64,000 nt of DNA from Acidiphilium sp. (lineage in GTDB: Bacteria; Pseudomonadota; Alphaproteobacteria; Acetobacterales; Acetobacteraceae). Position 1 is the stretch's first letter. Every line of letters begins with the position of its first letter. Under the pieces are notes generated by a model. It ran no database searches, was not told where the DNA came from, and was given only the letters and a program-made list of their open reading frames with translations. The translations under genes were made by a program, and so were the position numbers. The stretch is from NCBI GenBank assembly GCA_028688765.1, contig JAQTXO010000001.1:1-64000 (forward strand), read 5' to 3'. Below, piece after piece: positions 7,849 to 16,787 of the stretch.

Positions 7849-9873
7849 CTAGTCTAATTCCAGGTGCTTAAAGAATGCCTCATTCCGGACTTTTGCATCG
7901 TGCAAAATTTTAGAATAGGGTAAAACTTCTATACTTGCGTTGTGCTCTGGTGATATCCCAAAAAAGCCCTGCCCGTCAGCGGTTGGATGCGATGCTTTAG
8001 AGTAGCGGAGCACTCTCTTTAAGCTGTCGGTGAAGTCCGCGACGACGAAACAGATAAATCGGGTAGATTGGTTAATTGGCTTAATTTCTTTACCTTTTTT
8101 GTCTGTAACGGCATTGCCTGCCCGAAACAGGTCTACGTATTCGAAAACCTGATTTACTGGGCTTGAGTTGTTATCGTAATCGTCCCGTCCTGGCCGCTTA
8201 AACTCGATTATAACAACAGGCTCATCCATTCCTTCGCGTCGAAAGGCTAGCCCTTGGTCAAAAACAATAGCGAGATCGGGCTCCTTTCCGCTCTCACCCT
8301 GGGTGAATGTCCGGAGCGGTTTATCGCTTCGAAAGAAGCTGTAAAACGCCAATCTATCGTCCAATAGCCATAGATTATGTTGCGTATAATCCAGATCCTC
8401 AGAATTAGATCGGAGCGGGACTATCAGTTCGTGGATTACCTCCTCTTTGTAATACTTTCGTTTGTTCGGGTCCTGAAATGCCAGGCTTGAGTCTAGCAAA
8501 TCAATAATTGCGCGACGACGTACTACATATTCCGCTAGACTACTCTTTTTTTCGTCATTAAGCGCCTTGGTGATCTTCTCAACGCTACCTTGAATTCCGT
8601 CTGGACCCTGCTCTTTGAGATCTCGCAATTGCCCATCCAGGTGGCGTTTGGCTCGGAGCTTTCGCCTGCTTAGCTCGAGGAAAATGTCTTCCTCGCCCTG
8701 GGTATTGAGTGATAGATTTTTTTCGACGAACTCGCGTAAGGCATCCCGGAAAGGAAGAAATTGCGGGTTGTCGTGGATGATCCTCCCTGTCGTTTCTATT
8801 TGCTGACTGCGGATGCGGTCGATATACTGGCAGAGGAATTCCTTAGCCGATCCTATGGCGGCCTTGTGAATTTCTGCTAGGCGCTCTCGGTCAAACGTAA
8901 ATGACGTTCGCTCTTGATTGACATGGTTGTCGAGATAGTCGCCCGTGACTAGGCCGACATAGACGCAATCACCGTTATCGCCAACGTATCCAAGACCTAG
9001 TTGACCGTCGATCATCTCCTGATCGGCAACTCGATCGTTTCCGGCGTAGAACATCCAATGGTGGCCGCTCTCTAGGAACTTAAGTTGTTTCCTTAGAAGA
9101 ACATGATACACATTGAACTGTGCGGTTTCCCCTCCACGCCCAATTGAAAGGTCAAGGGTTTTGATGTCATTTCGCTGTTGGTTATCCGAATAGAATCGTC
9201 CTAACTCGATTACATCTTCGCCATCTGTTAGTGCAATCTGAGAAAGCCTTCCCACAACAAAGTAACTTAGAAAATGGCCGACTAGCTTAGCGGCGATGGT
9301 CGTAGCTTTCCTTGGGCAGTAAGCTCCGAAGTTTGTTCGAAATGGCACGAGCCGAATTGTTGTCCCAACATCCCGTCGTGACTCAATCTTCGTAATCTCG
9401 TGATTGTGTATTGGGCTAGCACTTGAGGTAAGCGCGAAGGAAAATGATCGCATCCAACGCTGACCCGCATCATCATCGAAGTGGCTCTCGATCGTGCAAT
9501 CGCTGAATGCTTTCAGCCAAGCTAATCGCCCCACACCTTTGCCACCTCGGCTGATTTTAAAGTCAGAATCAGATGTTCGGAAAGATTTCCAATTAGCCGG
9601 CGTAAGGCCAATGCCATTGTCAATCACCTCAAAGCCTATAATGCTGCCTTCTTCGTCAGGCTCTCTGAGAACTTGTATCCCGATTTTGCCAGACTTGACT
9701 GCGTCAGTGTTCCAGCGTGCTTCAATTGCATGAAGGCCGTTACTCACAGCTTCGAACAAAGGAATTAAGGAGTTAACGGCGGACGCTGGCAGGCCAAGGT
9801 TCCGAATTCGGCCTTGTAGGTCGAACGCGAAGTCCGGGTCGACAACCGCTAGATCGGATATGACTGCGTCCAT
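7849..9873 (-). CDS. GHKL (MORC/MutL-like) ATPase with C-terminal PD-(D/E)XK-like nuclease region
   Basis: A 674-residue protein. The N-terminal third carries the GHKL ATPase motifs: an N-box LIPLFEAVSNGLHAIEA (about residues 37-53), a G1 box VIDNGIGL and a G2 box GGKGVGRLAWLKAF (about 108-121). A middle helical region (about 380-480) is rich in charged residues. The C-terminal part has PDLAIVFD (about 531-538) and, after about 20 residues, VVIIEFKRPGRDD (about 552-564). This D...ExK arrangement is that of PD-(D/E)XK nucleases. ATP-driven dimerisation would position or gate DNA cleavage, as in MutL/MORC relatives. With the downstream AIPR gene it likely forms a compact defence cassette. No methylase, Z1 protein or helicase is adjacent, unlike the larger known cassettes. 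ATPase call strong; nuclease call moderate. Confidence 0.75.
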   Translation of the reverse strand: MDAVISDLAVVDPDFAFDLQGRIRNLGLPASAVNSLIPLFEAVSNGLHAIEARWNTDAVKSGKIGIQVLREPDEEGSIIGFEVIDNGIGLTPANWKSFRTSDSDFKISRGGKGVGRLAWLKAFSDCTIESHFDDDAGQRWMRSFSFALTSSASPIHNHEITKIESRRDVGTTIRLVPFRTNFGAYCPRKATTIAAKLVGHFLSYFVVGRLSQIALTDGEDVIELGRFYSDNQQRNDIKTLDLSIGRGGETAQFNVYHVLLRKQLKFLESGHHWMFYAGNDRVADQEMIDGQLGLGYVGDNGDCVYVGLVTGDYLDNHVNQERTSFTFDRERLAEIHKAAIGSAKEFLCQYIDRIRSQQIETTGRIIHDNPQFLPFRDALREFVEKNLSLNTQGEEDIFLELSRRKLRAKRHLDGQLRDLKEQGPDGIQGSVEKITKALNDEKKSSLAEYVVRRRAIIDLLDSSLAFQDPNKRKYYKEEVIHELIVPLRSNSEDLDYTQHNLWLLDDRLAFYSFFRSDKPLRTFTQGESGKEPDLAIVFDQGLAFRREGMDEPVVIIEFKRPGRDDYDNNSSPVNQVFEYVDLFRAGNAVTDKKGKEIKPINQSTRFICFVVADFTDSLKRVLRYSKASHPTADGQGFFGISPEHNASIEVLPYSKILHDAKVRNEAFFKHLELD

Positions 9874-10066
9874 AATTCTTTATACCTTGTTTTGATAGCA
9901 AGGCGAAGACGCCCGCAATGTCCGATATCTACCGTAAATAGCTATGCCCCGTTCGGGTATACCCCAACGGCACGGTCAGCTGAGACAGCTTTTCCGCGTT
10001 AATAGGGTTATTTCCGGCATTCTGATACGGTAACGCGAATTAGTTTAGAACCAAGCGAGACATTTC

Positions 10067-10135
10067 ATGCCGATTTATGGCTACGCCCGCGTCAGCATGA
10101 CCGCCGCAAGACGCTTGAATACTCGCCAGATGTAG
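10067..10135 (+). pseudogene. 5' stub of a serine recombinase/resolvase gene
   Basis: The 22-codon frame starts MPIYGYARVS, the diagnostic N-terminus of serine resolvases/invertases, where Tyr and the downstream Ser lie in the catalytic region. After residue 10 the similarity stops and a TAG ends the frame at 10133-10135, directly before the RelB-type antitoxin operator. This is a remnant of a larger recombinase gene, cut by insertion or deletion. It marks an old recombination junction at the edge of the defence island. Confidence 0.6.
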
Positions 10136-10151
10136 CTACAATAGGGCTACA
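10115..10151 (+). promoter_or_regulatory. Promoter and operator half-sites of the RelB/YafQ-type pair
   Basis: A TTGAAT box (10115-10120) and a TACAAT box (10137-10142), 16 bases apart, resemble a sigma-70 promoter. The -10 box overlaps a palindrome TGTAGCTACA (10131-10140). A third half-site, GCTACA, is at 10146-10151. DinJ/RelB antitoxins bind such repeated half-sites for autoregulation. Read from sequence; binding is inferred. Confidence 0.5.
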
Positions 10152-10171
10152 TTAACTCACTGAGGGCTACC

Positions 10172-10429
10172 ATGGCCGCCGATAGCATTGTCCGGGCGAG
10201 AATCGACACCGCTACCAAGGAACGAGCTGCGATCGCGCTTGAAGCCATGGGCCTGTCGATTTCTGACGCAATCCGCTTGCTCATGTTGCGCGTCGCGGAT
10301 GAACAGCGCTTGCCGTTCGACGTGAGAGTGCCGAACGCTGAGACCCGCCGCGCTATGAAGGATTTAAACGCGGGCAAAGGGAAGCGATCAGCTTCGGCTG
10401 CCGCGCTGTTCAAGGACCTCGGTATCTGA
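10172..10429 (+). CDS. RelB/DinJ-family antitoxin
   Basis: An 85-residue protein with the RelB/DinJ ribbon-helix-helix N-terminus: IVRARIDTATKERAAIALEA, then GLSISDAIRLLMLRVADEQ with the family's LPFD motif just after (QRLPFDVRVPN). The C-terminal half is the toxin-binding tail. It is separated by one base from the toxin gene and preceded by a palindromic operator that overlaps a promoter. The antitoxin should block the toxin's RNase site and repress the operon. The start ATG fits the family length; GAGGG upstream can serve as the ribosome site. Confidence 0.9.
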   Translation: MAADSIVRARIDTATKERAAIALEAMGLSISDAIRLLMLRVADEQRLPFDVRVPNAETRRAMKDLNAGKGKRSASAAALFKDLGI

Positions 10430-10430
10430 A

Positions 10431-10703
10431 GTGCGGACGTCGGTATGGACCGGGAAATTCAAGAAGGACGTGAAGCGATCCCAGAAGCGTGGCAAGGACA
10501 TGGATAAACTCAAGGCTGTTTTGTCCCTGTTGATCGAAGAACAGCCGCTTCCAATCAGCTATAGAGATCACTCGCTCAGAGGAGAGTGGGCGGGCTTTCG
10601 TGATCTGCATTTCGAGCCTGACTGGCTGTTGCTCTATCGCATAGAAGGCAATGAACTTCACCTTGCTCGCACCGGCACACATTCGGATTTATTCGAGGAA
10701 TAG
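10431..10703 (+). CDS. YafQ-family mRNA interferase toxin
   Basis: A 90-residue RelE-superfamily toxin of the YafQ branch: N-terminal KFKKDVKRSQKRGKDMDKL, a central PLPISYRDHSLRGEWAGFRD, the strand DLHFEPDWLLLYRI and a C-terminal LHLARTGTHSDLFEE. The conserved HxLxGxW...R..H pattern and the late TGTHSDLF (catalytic His region) are those of ribosome-dependent mRNA endonucleases such as YafQ. Translation starts at GTG 10431, one base after the antitoxin stop, so expression is coupled to it. All expected catalytic positions appear present, so it is probably an active toxin. Confidence 0.9.
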   Translation: MRTSVWTGKFKKDVKRSQKRGKDMDKLKAVLSLLIEEQPLPISYRDHSLRGEWAGFRDLHFEPDWLLLYRIEGNELHLARTGTHSDLFEE

Positions 10704-10885
10704 GGGCGATCATGACGGCTCGACCGTTTGACAGACACGAAACTGGGGGTCCGGTAGCAACGCACCTGCCGGATTAAGGCATCGATATGATTGCGAGTTC
10801 CAACACGAAGGGTTAATAATATAATGAAAAGTATGTGCAATAATAAGCTGCTATATACAGCCTTTTTTTAGGGTTTTTGTTGACA

Positions 10886-11179
10886 ATGTTTGGTCTTTTT
10901 GTTATATTCCTAGAAATGCGTTTAGCACGAGGCACACTTATCACAAGTTCTATGTTAGCTATCGAGCCTGGTGTCACTTTAGCCGGATTCGGTTTTGCTC
11001 TTTTTCTGTTTTCATTCTCAGAAATAAATAAAATAGAGGGCCATTCTTTGAAGGGTAGTAAGTTAATATTACAAAGAGCGGAGACAGCGGAAGCTAAAAT
11101 CAACCAAATAATGGCAATGCCGGGCATCCGGGGTTGTCTCGCTCGGTGGCTGGCCGCTGATGTTCTCGATAAAAAGTAA
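10886..11179 (+). CDS. Small two-helix membrane protein, unknown
   Basis: A 97-residue protein with two hydrophobic segments (residues about 1-12 and 28-48; the second contains LAGFGFALFLFSFSE) and a soluble C-terminal half ending in a basic tail. I do not recognise a family. The ATG at 10886 was preferred to upstream TTG codons. The gene and its upstream 60 bases are clearly AT-richer than the rest of the window, suggesting a separate origin. It lies between a toxin-antitoxin pair and insertion-sequence debris; no functional partner is evident. Confidence 0.45.
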   Translation: MFGLFVIFLEMRLARGTLITSSMLAIEPGVTLAGFGFALFLFSFSEINKIEGHSLKGSKLILQRAETAEAKINQIMAMPGIRGCLARWLAADVLDKK

Positions 11180-11197
11180 GGGTGGCTTGCAAGAGTT

Positions 11198-11389
11198 TTA
11201 GTAAAACGGTTCATCCCGAGAACTGCGAAACCGCAGGGCCGAGCGATAGGCCCCCGCCATGATCAGAAACCGGCGTTGACGGATTCGATATTCGAGAACC
11301 GTCATGCCGCGCGCCACGATCATCGCGACCAGGCCGACGCCGAGCATGAGCAGGTTTTGCCGTTCCGAGCTGGGCACTTGATATTGCAA
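11198..11389 (-). CDS. Possible small single-pass membrane protein
   Basis: A 63-codon frame with one predicted membrane helix (NLLMLGVGLVAMIVARG) followed by a basic, arginine-rich tail. It would start at TTG with an AAAGGA ribosome site about nine bases upstream. The inside-positive charge pattern is protein-like, but the frame is short, has a rare start codon and no recognisable relatives. It may be spurious. Confidence 0.3.
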   Translation of the reverse strand: MQYQVPSSERQNLLMLGVGLVAMIVARGMTVLEYRIRQRRFLIMAGAYRSALRFRSSRDEPFY

Positions 11390-11732
11390 GACGGGGTTCC
11401 TTTACTCAAAGGTACGTAAAGCGACATGGCCCTGCCAGGAAAACAGCAGAAGTCCGGCGTTTACGCAGGTTTTCGTCTCCCCCATTTGCCAGTGCAATTT
11501 CGGCGCGCTTTTCGAGGGGCTTTTCACACCGAAGAAGGAATAACTTTGCGCTCAACAGGTTGCAGTGTTCCGAAAACCGTGGAATTGGGAACAGCCGGAT
11601 ACCTTTCCGATATTCCCGGGAAACGCTGGAAACGCGGGTTCGTAAACTATGTTCGGAAACCTGTGTTCCGATTAAATCGCGTGTGAGGATTTAAGGAACA
11701 TGTTTGTCCGCCAGCGGCGCGAGGCTTTGGGT
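11390..11732. other. Gap between a small membrane ORF and the IS4 fragment
   Basis: No supported gene. An 86-codon plus-strand frame (11426-11686) has no ribosome site and no recognisable content. The right edge is the break point of the IS4-like transposase fragment, so part of this stretch may be degenerate insertion-sequence DNA. Confidence 0.3.
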
Positions 11733-12071
11733 CTACGCCGGCCCAAGCCCCCGGCGACGCTCCTCGCGACCGGCGAAATTGATCTCAGTCGTGTCCTGTG
11801 CAGTCACAATCCGACGTCCTTGGCAGGCCGCTGCCGTGCGATGCGCCAGCGTCTCAACCATCTCGCCACACGTGACCGATGGTGCTGAGAGGAACCGATG
11901 GATCGCAATCTCCCGCGCCCGGGTGCCGCCGAGTTTGCGTATGACCAGCGAGCCGGTCTCCACCACCCGCTCAACCAGCGTGGTGCCCATCGTTGCACGC
12001 CGCGCCTCACCAAAATGACCCAAAGCTCCGCCCCGAACCGCCATCTCGTTCCCCGTCAATCCTAAAATCAT
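11733..12071 (-). pseudogene. N-terminal fragment of an IS4-family transposase
   Basis: The 112-residue frame matches the start of IS4-type transposases: GHFGEARRATMGTTLVERVV, then GSLVIRKLGGTRAREIAIHR, then RRIVTAQDTTEINFAGREER, which contains the first catalytic Asp of the DDE triad. The frame stops after GLGPA, exactly where a full protein of 400 or more residues would continue, and the DNA beyond is unrelated. The second Asp and the Glu are missing, so the fragment is inactive. It marks a past insertion and deletion at this edge. Confidence 0.65.
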
Positions 12072-12424
12072 GGAGAATCAGAGCCGGATCGAAAGGGCAA
12101 GTGAAATGTGTGAACGCCGTAGCCCAGCCACCCCACAGCGCGGGGCGTGGCCTGTGCGGCTGAACGGAACAGAAAACCGGCATAAGACAGTGCAAAATAC
12201 CCAGTTGTGCGAAATTCCTAACTTCTGCGAAGTCCAGGCGGAATAAGGCATTTCAACGGCTTAGGCTTCGAAAGACTCCCGTGCGAAAGCACCTACTTCT
12301 GCATTAACTTTTGCCAAGGAGGCGCTCACAATAATATTCTAAAATAATTTCATTTTAAAACATATAACTGCGCCAAGCCCTGCCGTTCAGTAGTAACCTT
12401 CCCTATGCTGGTTTTCTGTTCCGC
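12072..12424. other. Gap before pabBC, no gene seen
   Basis: About 350 bases, AT-rich towards the right (12320-12380). No reading frame of substance and no clear hairpin with a T run. It probably contains the remaining 5' end of the broken IS4 element on the left and the downstream flank of pabBC on the right. Confidence 0.3.
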
Positions 12425-14131
12425 TCAGCCGCACAGGCCGAAATCACCGTGCCGCTTGCCGAGCACCAAGCCACGCAGTGAATTGCCGAAATAGACCTCG
12501 CCGCCCAGGTCGGCTTCGGTCAGCGGACCTTCCTGGCAGACACCGCTTTCCAGCAACTCGGCACGCAGACATCCGGGCAGCAGGCCGGACGTCACCGGCG
12601 GCGTGACCAGACGTGATCCATACTTCACAAAGATATTGCTCCGGCTCCCCTCCGTCAGCTCCCCACGCTCGTTCACCAGCACCAGTTCGTCGAGGGGCGG
12701 ACGTACCAGCCCTTCCTGCAGCACCTCCCGCCAATTGGTCTTATGGCGCAGGAACGGGTCCCCGCTTCGCGTACGACCAGGAGCGACTGCGTAGACCCAG
12801 CACACGGGATCGATGCGAAGCGCCGCCGCCGTGGCCCGGTGATGGCCATCCTCGTCGAGCGTCAACCGCACCCGTAGCGGGCCGTCCCACCCTGCGACGG
12901 CCTGTGTGAGCGCTTCCTGGGCAAGGGATGCACTGAACGCCAGCCCGAATGCCCGCGCCGAGCCCTCCATGCGCTTCAGATGCCGGGACAGCCGGACGAA
13001 AACGCGATCATATCTAACCGTCTCGATCAGCTCGATCGGCCGATGCGCATCGGTGAGGAAGCGTGCCTTCAGCAGGCATTCGGCATATTCGCTTTCGCAT
13101 TCTGAATCCTGAACGATGCCGCCACCCACGCCCACTTCCCCAACCTGGCCACGAATAGTCAGGGTGCGGATCGCGACGTTGAACCGGGCTCGTCCGTCTA
13201 CCTTGGGCGCAAAGAACCCGATCGCCCCGCAATAGGTACCGCGCGGACTCGCCTCCAGGTCGCGCAGAATCTCCATCGCCCGAATCTTGGGGGCACCGGT
13301 GATCGAGCCGCAGGGGAACAGGGCGGCAAGGATGTCGGGAATATCGGCGTCTTTTCGCAAACGCGCCGTCACGGTCGAGACCATCGTGTGCAAGGTGGGA
13401 TAGGTCTCGACCGCGAACAACTTCGGGACCGCGACGCTTCCGATCTCTGCGATGCGTCCGAGATCGTTACGCAGCAGGTCGACGATCATGAGGTTTTCGG
13501 CTCGATCCTTCGGTGATGCCGCCAGCGCCGCCCGCTCGGTTTCATCATGGCCCAGACGGGGTGCCGTGCCTTTCATAGGACGGGCCACAATCATCCCTTG
13601 TTCGATCTCGAAAAATAATTCAGGCGATAAGCTGACGATCTGGCGGATGCCGTCATCGAGATAGGCGCAGTAAGGTGCTGCGCTGTTGGCGCGAAGCTGC
13701 TCATATAACCCGCGCGGATCGCCGAAGAACGGAAAGTGGGCGCGCAGGCTAAGATTGGCTTGATAGATGTCCCCCGCGGCCAACGCCTCCTTCACTACGG
13801 CAAATGGACCCGCGTAATCGGCCGCAGACCATTCAGGCTGCATCCGCCCAACATAGGCGCGCCCCACGTCCTCATCGGGGTCATGGGGTGCATCGAAAAG
13901 GCCGAATGTCAGGAGGGGGAATTCGACAGCCGGCGAAAGGTACGCCAGCCTCGGCTCCAGCGCAAATCCGAGTTCGTAAGCAAACCAACCCGACAGCCAC
14001 CAACCCTCGGCGCGCGCTGCGGACATTGCGGCAAGGGCGTCCGGGACCTCCTGAGCGGTGTTTGCACTGATGATCGCTTGCGGTTTCGAAAAGGCGAGAC
14101 GCCGATCGCCGCCGTCCAGAATGACCAGCAT
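12425..14131 (-). CDS. pabBC: Aminodeoxychorismate synthase component I fused to aminodeoxychorismate lyase
   Basis: A 568-residue fusion for p-aminobenzoate (folate) synthesis. Residues about 1-370 are PabB, which converts chorismate with ammonia to 4-amino-4-deoxychorismate. Visible chorismate-binding motifs are IYQANLSLR, ARPMKGTAPR (with the family's active-site Lys), ENLMIVDLLRNDLGR, FPCGSITGAPK and GVGGGIVQDS. Residues about 375-568 are a PabC-type PLP lyase that releases pyruvate: LRHKTNWREVLQEG (Lys region), ELVLVNERGELTEGSRSNIF and TPPVTSGLLPGCLR are typical of the class IV aminotransferase fold. Fusion of the two steps is common in Proteobacteria. The glutaminase PabA is not nearby. 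It is a core metabolic gene unlike its mobile neighbours, so it is either cargo or marks a chromosomal junction. Confidence 0.92.
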   Translation of the reverse strand: MLVILDGGDRRLAFSKPQAIISANTAQEVPDALAAMSAARAEGWWLSGWFAYELGFALEPRLAYLSPAVEFPLLTFGLFDAPHDPDEDVGRAYVGRMQPEWSAADYAGPFAVVKEALAAGDIYQANLSLRAHFPFFGDPRGLYEQLRANSAAPYCAYLDDGIRQIVSLSPELFFEIEQGMIVARPMKGTAPRLGHDETERAALAASPKDRAENLMIVDLLRNDLGRIAEIGSVAVPKLFAVETYPTLHTMVSTVTARLRKDADIPDILAALFPCGSITGAPKIRAMEILRDLEASPRGTYCGAIGFFAPKVDGRARFNVAIRTLTIRGQVGEVGVGGGIVQDSECESEYAECLLKARFLTDAHRPIELIETVRYDRVFVRLSRHLKRMEGSARAFGLAFSASLAQEALTQAVAGWDGPLRVRLTLDEDGHHRATAAALRIDPVCWVYAVAPGRTRSGDPFLRHKTNWREVLQEGLVRPPLDELVLVNERGELTEGSRSNIFVKYGSRLVTPPVTSGLLPGCLRAELLESGVCQEGPLTEADLGGEVYFGNSLRGLVLGKRHGDFGLCG

Positions 14132-14329
14132 AAGCGTGCTGTTCAGTCAGGCGTTGGTGAATGAATAGACTGGAGGATGTATTTTTCTAACATCTATGGT
14201 CTGCATTTTTCTGGGCATAAACATCAATTATCCCTAAAACACCGTCTACAGCCGAGAGCTTTTGACTGCCGCCACCAAGACAAGCGATATAAAAGTGCCG
14301 GACACAATTAGGCAAATACAACCTCCAGC

Positions 14330-14592
14330 CTATTCATTCACCAACATCCGGTTGAACCGCTCGCTGAGGGTTGCGAGACCAGGAGATTGGTCGACAGCAA
14401 CACGGCGTCCGCCATCATTGCCATCATGCGGTATTCCGTCATGGACAGGTCGGGTTGCTGCAAGGGCAACCATTCTCGGACGAGGGCCTCGCCACGATCC
14501 GGCGCGATGAAATCCACTGCCGCGGCAAAATTGCGATCGATGCGATCCCGCATTGTGGATGACGATGGCATGGTCGCGGCTGTAACAGGCAT
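14330..14592 (-). pseudogene. Small unknown protein, probably frameshifted at its C-terminus
   Basis: An 84-codon frame contains protein-like sequence (RDRIDRNFAAAVDFIAPDRG and LSMTEYRMMAMMADAVLLST) and then becomes low-complexity (SQPSASGSTGCW). In another frame the last 40 bases read LATLSERFNRMLVNE and stop at 14330, a more natural continuation. This suggests a single frameshift near 14380. The family is unknown to me. It lies between pabBC and the broken recQ, an area with other damaged genes. Confidence 0.3.
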
Positions 14593-14808
14593 TATCCACT
14601 TCTGAATGTCGTGACCAGGTTAGCAAGCTTTTTGTCGAGTCGCCTATAGGGTCGGCCCGCGTGGAGCGTGGGTGCCAAGACATATTTTCACGGTTGTAAT
14701 AGCTCAAATCGGAGATGCCCCTACCCATCCCAGGAAATCGCTACCCCTCTTGGGGAGAGCGGCCCGGTACCTGATGGCCGGATCATTGGTCGCGGGTTAG
14801 CATGCGGC

Positions 14809-16692
14809 ATGGCAACCACCGAATCAGCGCGGCATGCATCGCAGATCCCGGTTCCCGACGCCGATCAGCCGACGCGCATCCTGAACACGGTCTTTGGTCT
14901 GCCAGGGTCCCGTGGCGAGCAACAGGCGATCATCGAGCACGTCGCCGGGGGCGGGGACGCCATCGTCCTGATGCCGACCGGAGGGGGCAAGTCGCTGTGC
15001 TACCAGATCCCTGCGCTCTGTCGTCCCGGTGTGGGAATTATCGTTTCTCCGCTGATCGCGCCGATGCGCAACCAGGTCGATATCCTCCGCCAGCTTGGAG
15101 TCCGGGTCGCCACGCTCGACTCCTCGCTGACCGCCAGCGAGCGCTATAAGGCCAAGGCCGCCTTGCGCGACGGCAAGCTCCACCTGCTCTATGTCGCGCC
15201 CGAGCGGCTGATGATGACGGATTTCCTCGAAATGCTCGACTGCGCGCAAATCGCGCTGAACGCAATCGACGAAGCGCATTGTGTCAGCCAATGAGGTCAT
15301 GATTTTCGGCCCGAATATCTCCAGCTTGCCGACCTTGCCGCGCGGTTTGCGGGGGTTCCGCGGATTGCTCTGAACGCGACAGCGGATCGGCAGACCCGCG
15401 AGGATATCCGGCGTCGCCTGAGACTCAACGCCGCCCGGCTATTCCTTGCCAGCTTCGACCGCCCGAACATCCGCTACGCGATCATGCCGAAAACCGAGCC
15501 GCGGCGGCAGCTGATGAATTTTCTCAAAGCCCGTCAGGGTGAAAGCGGCATTGTCTACTGTCTGAGCCGCAAGTCGGTGGAAGAGACCGCGGCCGGATTG
15601 CAGGCGAGTGGTATTCGAGCGTTGCCCTATCACGCGGGGCTCGAGGGCGCGATCCGCTCGCGTCATCAGGATGCATTCCTCAAGGAGGAAGGGCTGATCC
15701 TGGTCGCGACCATTGCGTTCGGCATGGGGATCGACAAGCCGGATGTGTGGTTTGTCGCACATCTCGATCTCCCGGGTAGCCTGGAGGCCTATTATCAGGA
15801 GACGGGCAGGGCGGGGCGGGATGGGTTACCGGGCGAAATCCTCCCGCTCTACGGCACGCAGGATCTGGTGCTGCGTCGTTCAATGATCGACCGAGCCAAT
15901 TCGCCGGCAGAGGTCAAGCGGATCGAACGGGCCAAGCTGGATGCGCTGCTCGGGGTCTGCGAGACGTCATCGTGCCGCCGACAGGCGATCCTGGCCCATT
16001 TTGGGGAGGCGATGGCGGAGCCTTGCGGCAATTGCGATACCTGTCTGGTGCCGGTGGAAACCTGGGAGGGGACAACCGCGGCACAGAAGGCGATGTCGGC
16101 GGTGCTGCGCACCGGCGAACGGTTCGGGGTGGGGCATCTGATCGAGATCCTGCTCGGCGCGAACACCGACAAGATCCGACGGTTTCGCCATGAGCGGTTA
16201 CCGACGTTCGGTGTCGGCAAAGAGTTCGGCCGGCCGGTTTGGGGGTCGGTGTTTCGCCAGTTGATTGTCCAAGGGGCATTGGAGGTTGATCATGATCATT
16301 TTGGGGCAGTGAAGCTGACGCCCTTTGGCGGCCAGATACTGCGTGGCAAAAAAGCAATCTCCTTCCGGCGGGATCGTGCGACCCGCATGGTGACGGCGAC
16401 GCTCGCAAAGAAGGCCGAGTGGATCGATCTCGGAAAGATGGACGCCCCGCTGTTTGCGATGCTGAAGGCAGAGCGAGCGTATCTCGCAAAGACGCCGAAC
16501 CTGCCGGCCTATGTCATTTTTCATGACGAAACCCTCGCGGTGATCGCGATGGCGCGCCCGCATAGTCTGGCGGAGTTGGCGTCGATCCGCGGCATGGGCA
16601 GGACCAAAATCGAGAGATACGGCATGAATGTGCTGGATGTCGTGGTGGCGTTCGAACAGCCCGACGATGCCGCTCATGATCCGATCGAATGA
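14809..16692 (+). pseudogene. recQ: RecQ-family ATP-dependent DNA helicase with an in-frame TGA
   Basis: A full-length RecQ frame (about 627 codons) for a 3'-5' DNA helicase used in recombination and repair. Visible elements are Walker A LMPTGGGKSLCYQ, DEAHCVSQ (motif II and aromatic loop), motif [12 protein letters not shown], a zinc-binding cluster with Cys in CETSSCRR and CGNCDTC, a winged-helix region, and an HRDC-like C-terminus ending near [14 protein letters not shown]. At 15292-15294 the codon is TGA, exactly at the near-invariant Trp of [14 protein letters not shown] to TGA is one base change. The frame on both sides is intact, so the damage is recent or is a sequencing error. Without readthrough only the first 161 residues are made. 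The next start far downstream would lack the Walker motif. Confidence 0.85.
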
Positions 16693-16730
16693 TCGGCCAC
16701 TGATTTCGGGCGGCAGAAAAACCGGTTTCG

Positions 16731-16741
16731 ACTTTCATCGT
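16731..16741 (+). promoter_or_regulatory. ACTTTCATCGT leader element, copy 1
   Basis: Exact copy of the 11-base word found before six transfer-region units. It lies 46 bases before the ATG of the ATP-grasp gene, with an A-rich run (GAAAAA) about ten bases upstream, as at other copies. It links the 16.8-22.6 kb operon to the same control as the Dot/Icm genes. Confidence 0.6.
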
Positions 16742-16787
16742 GTGGCGATAGCGATTCTGCGGCCGACCACGACATGGAGCGACGGTG

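Noticed and set aside
15292..15294. TGA read as Trp or selenocysteine
   Set aside because: TGA is the normal stop of many intact genes here (dotL, dotO, dotH), no SECIS-like hairpin follows, and RecQ has Trp at this place, so a nonsense mutation or sequencing error is simpler.
16681..16698. Inverted repeat CCGATC/GATCGG at the recQ stop as a terminator
   Set aside because: Six-bp stem with no T run; too weak.
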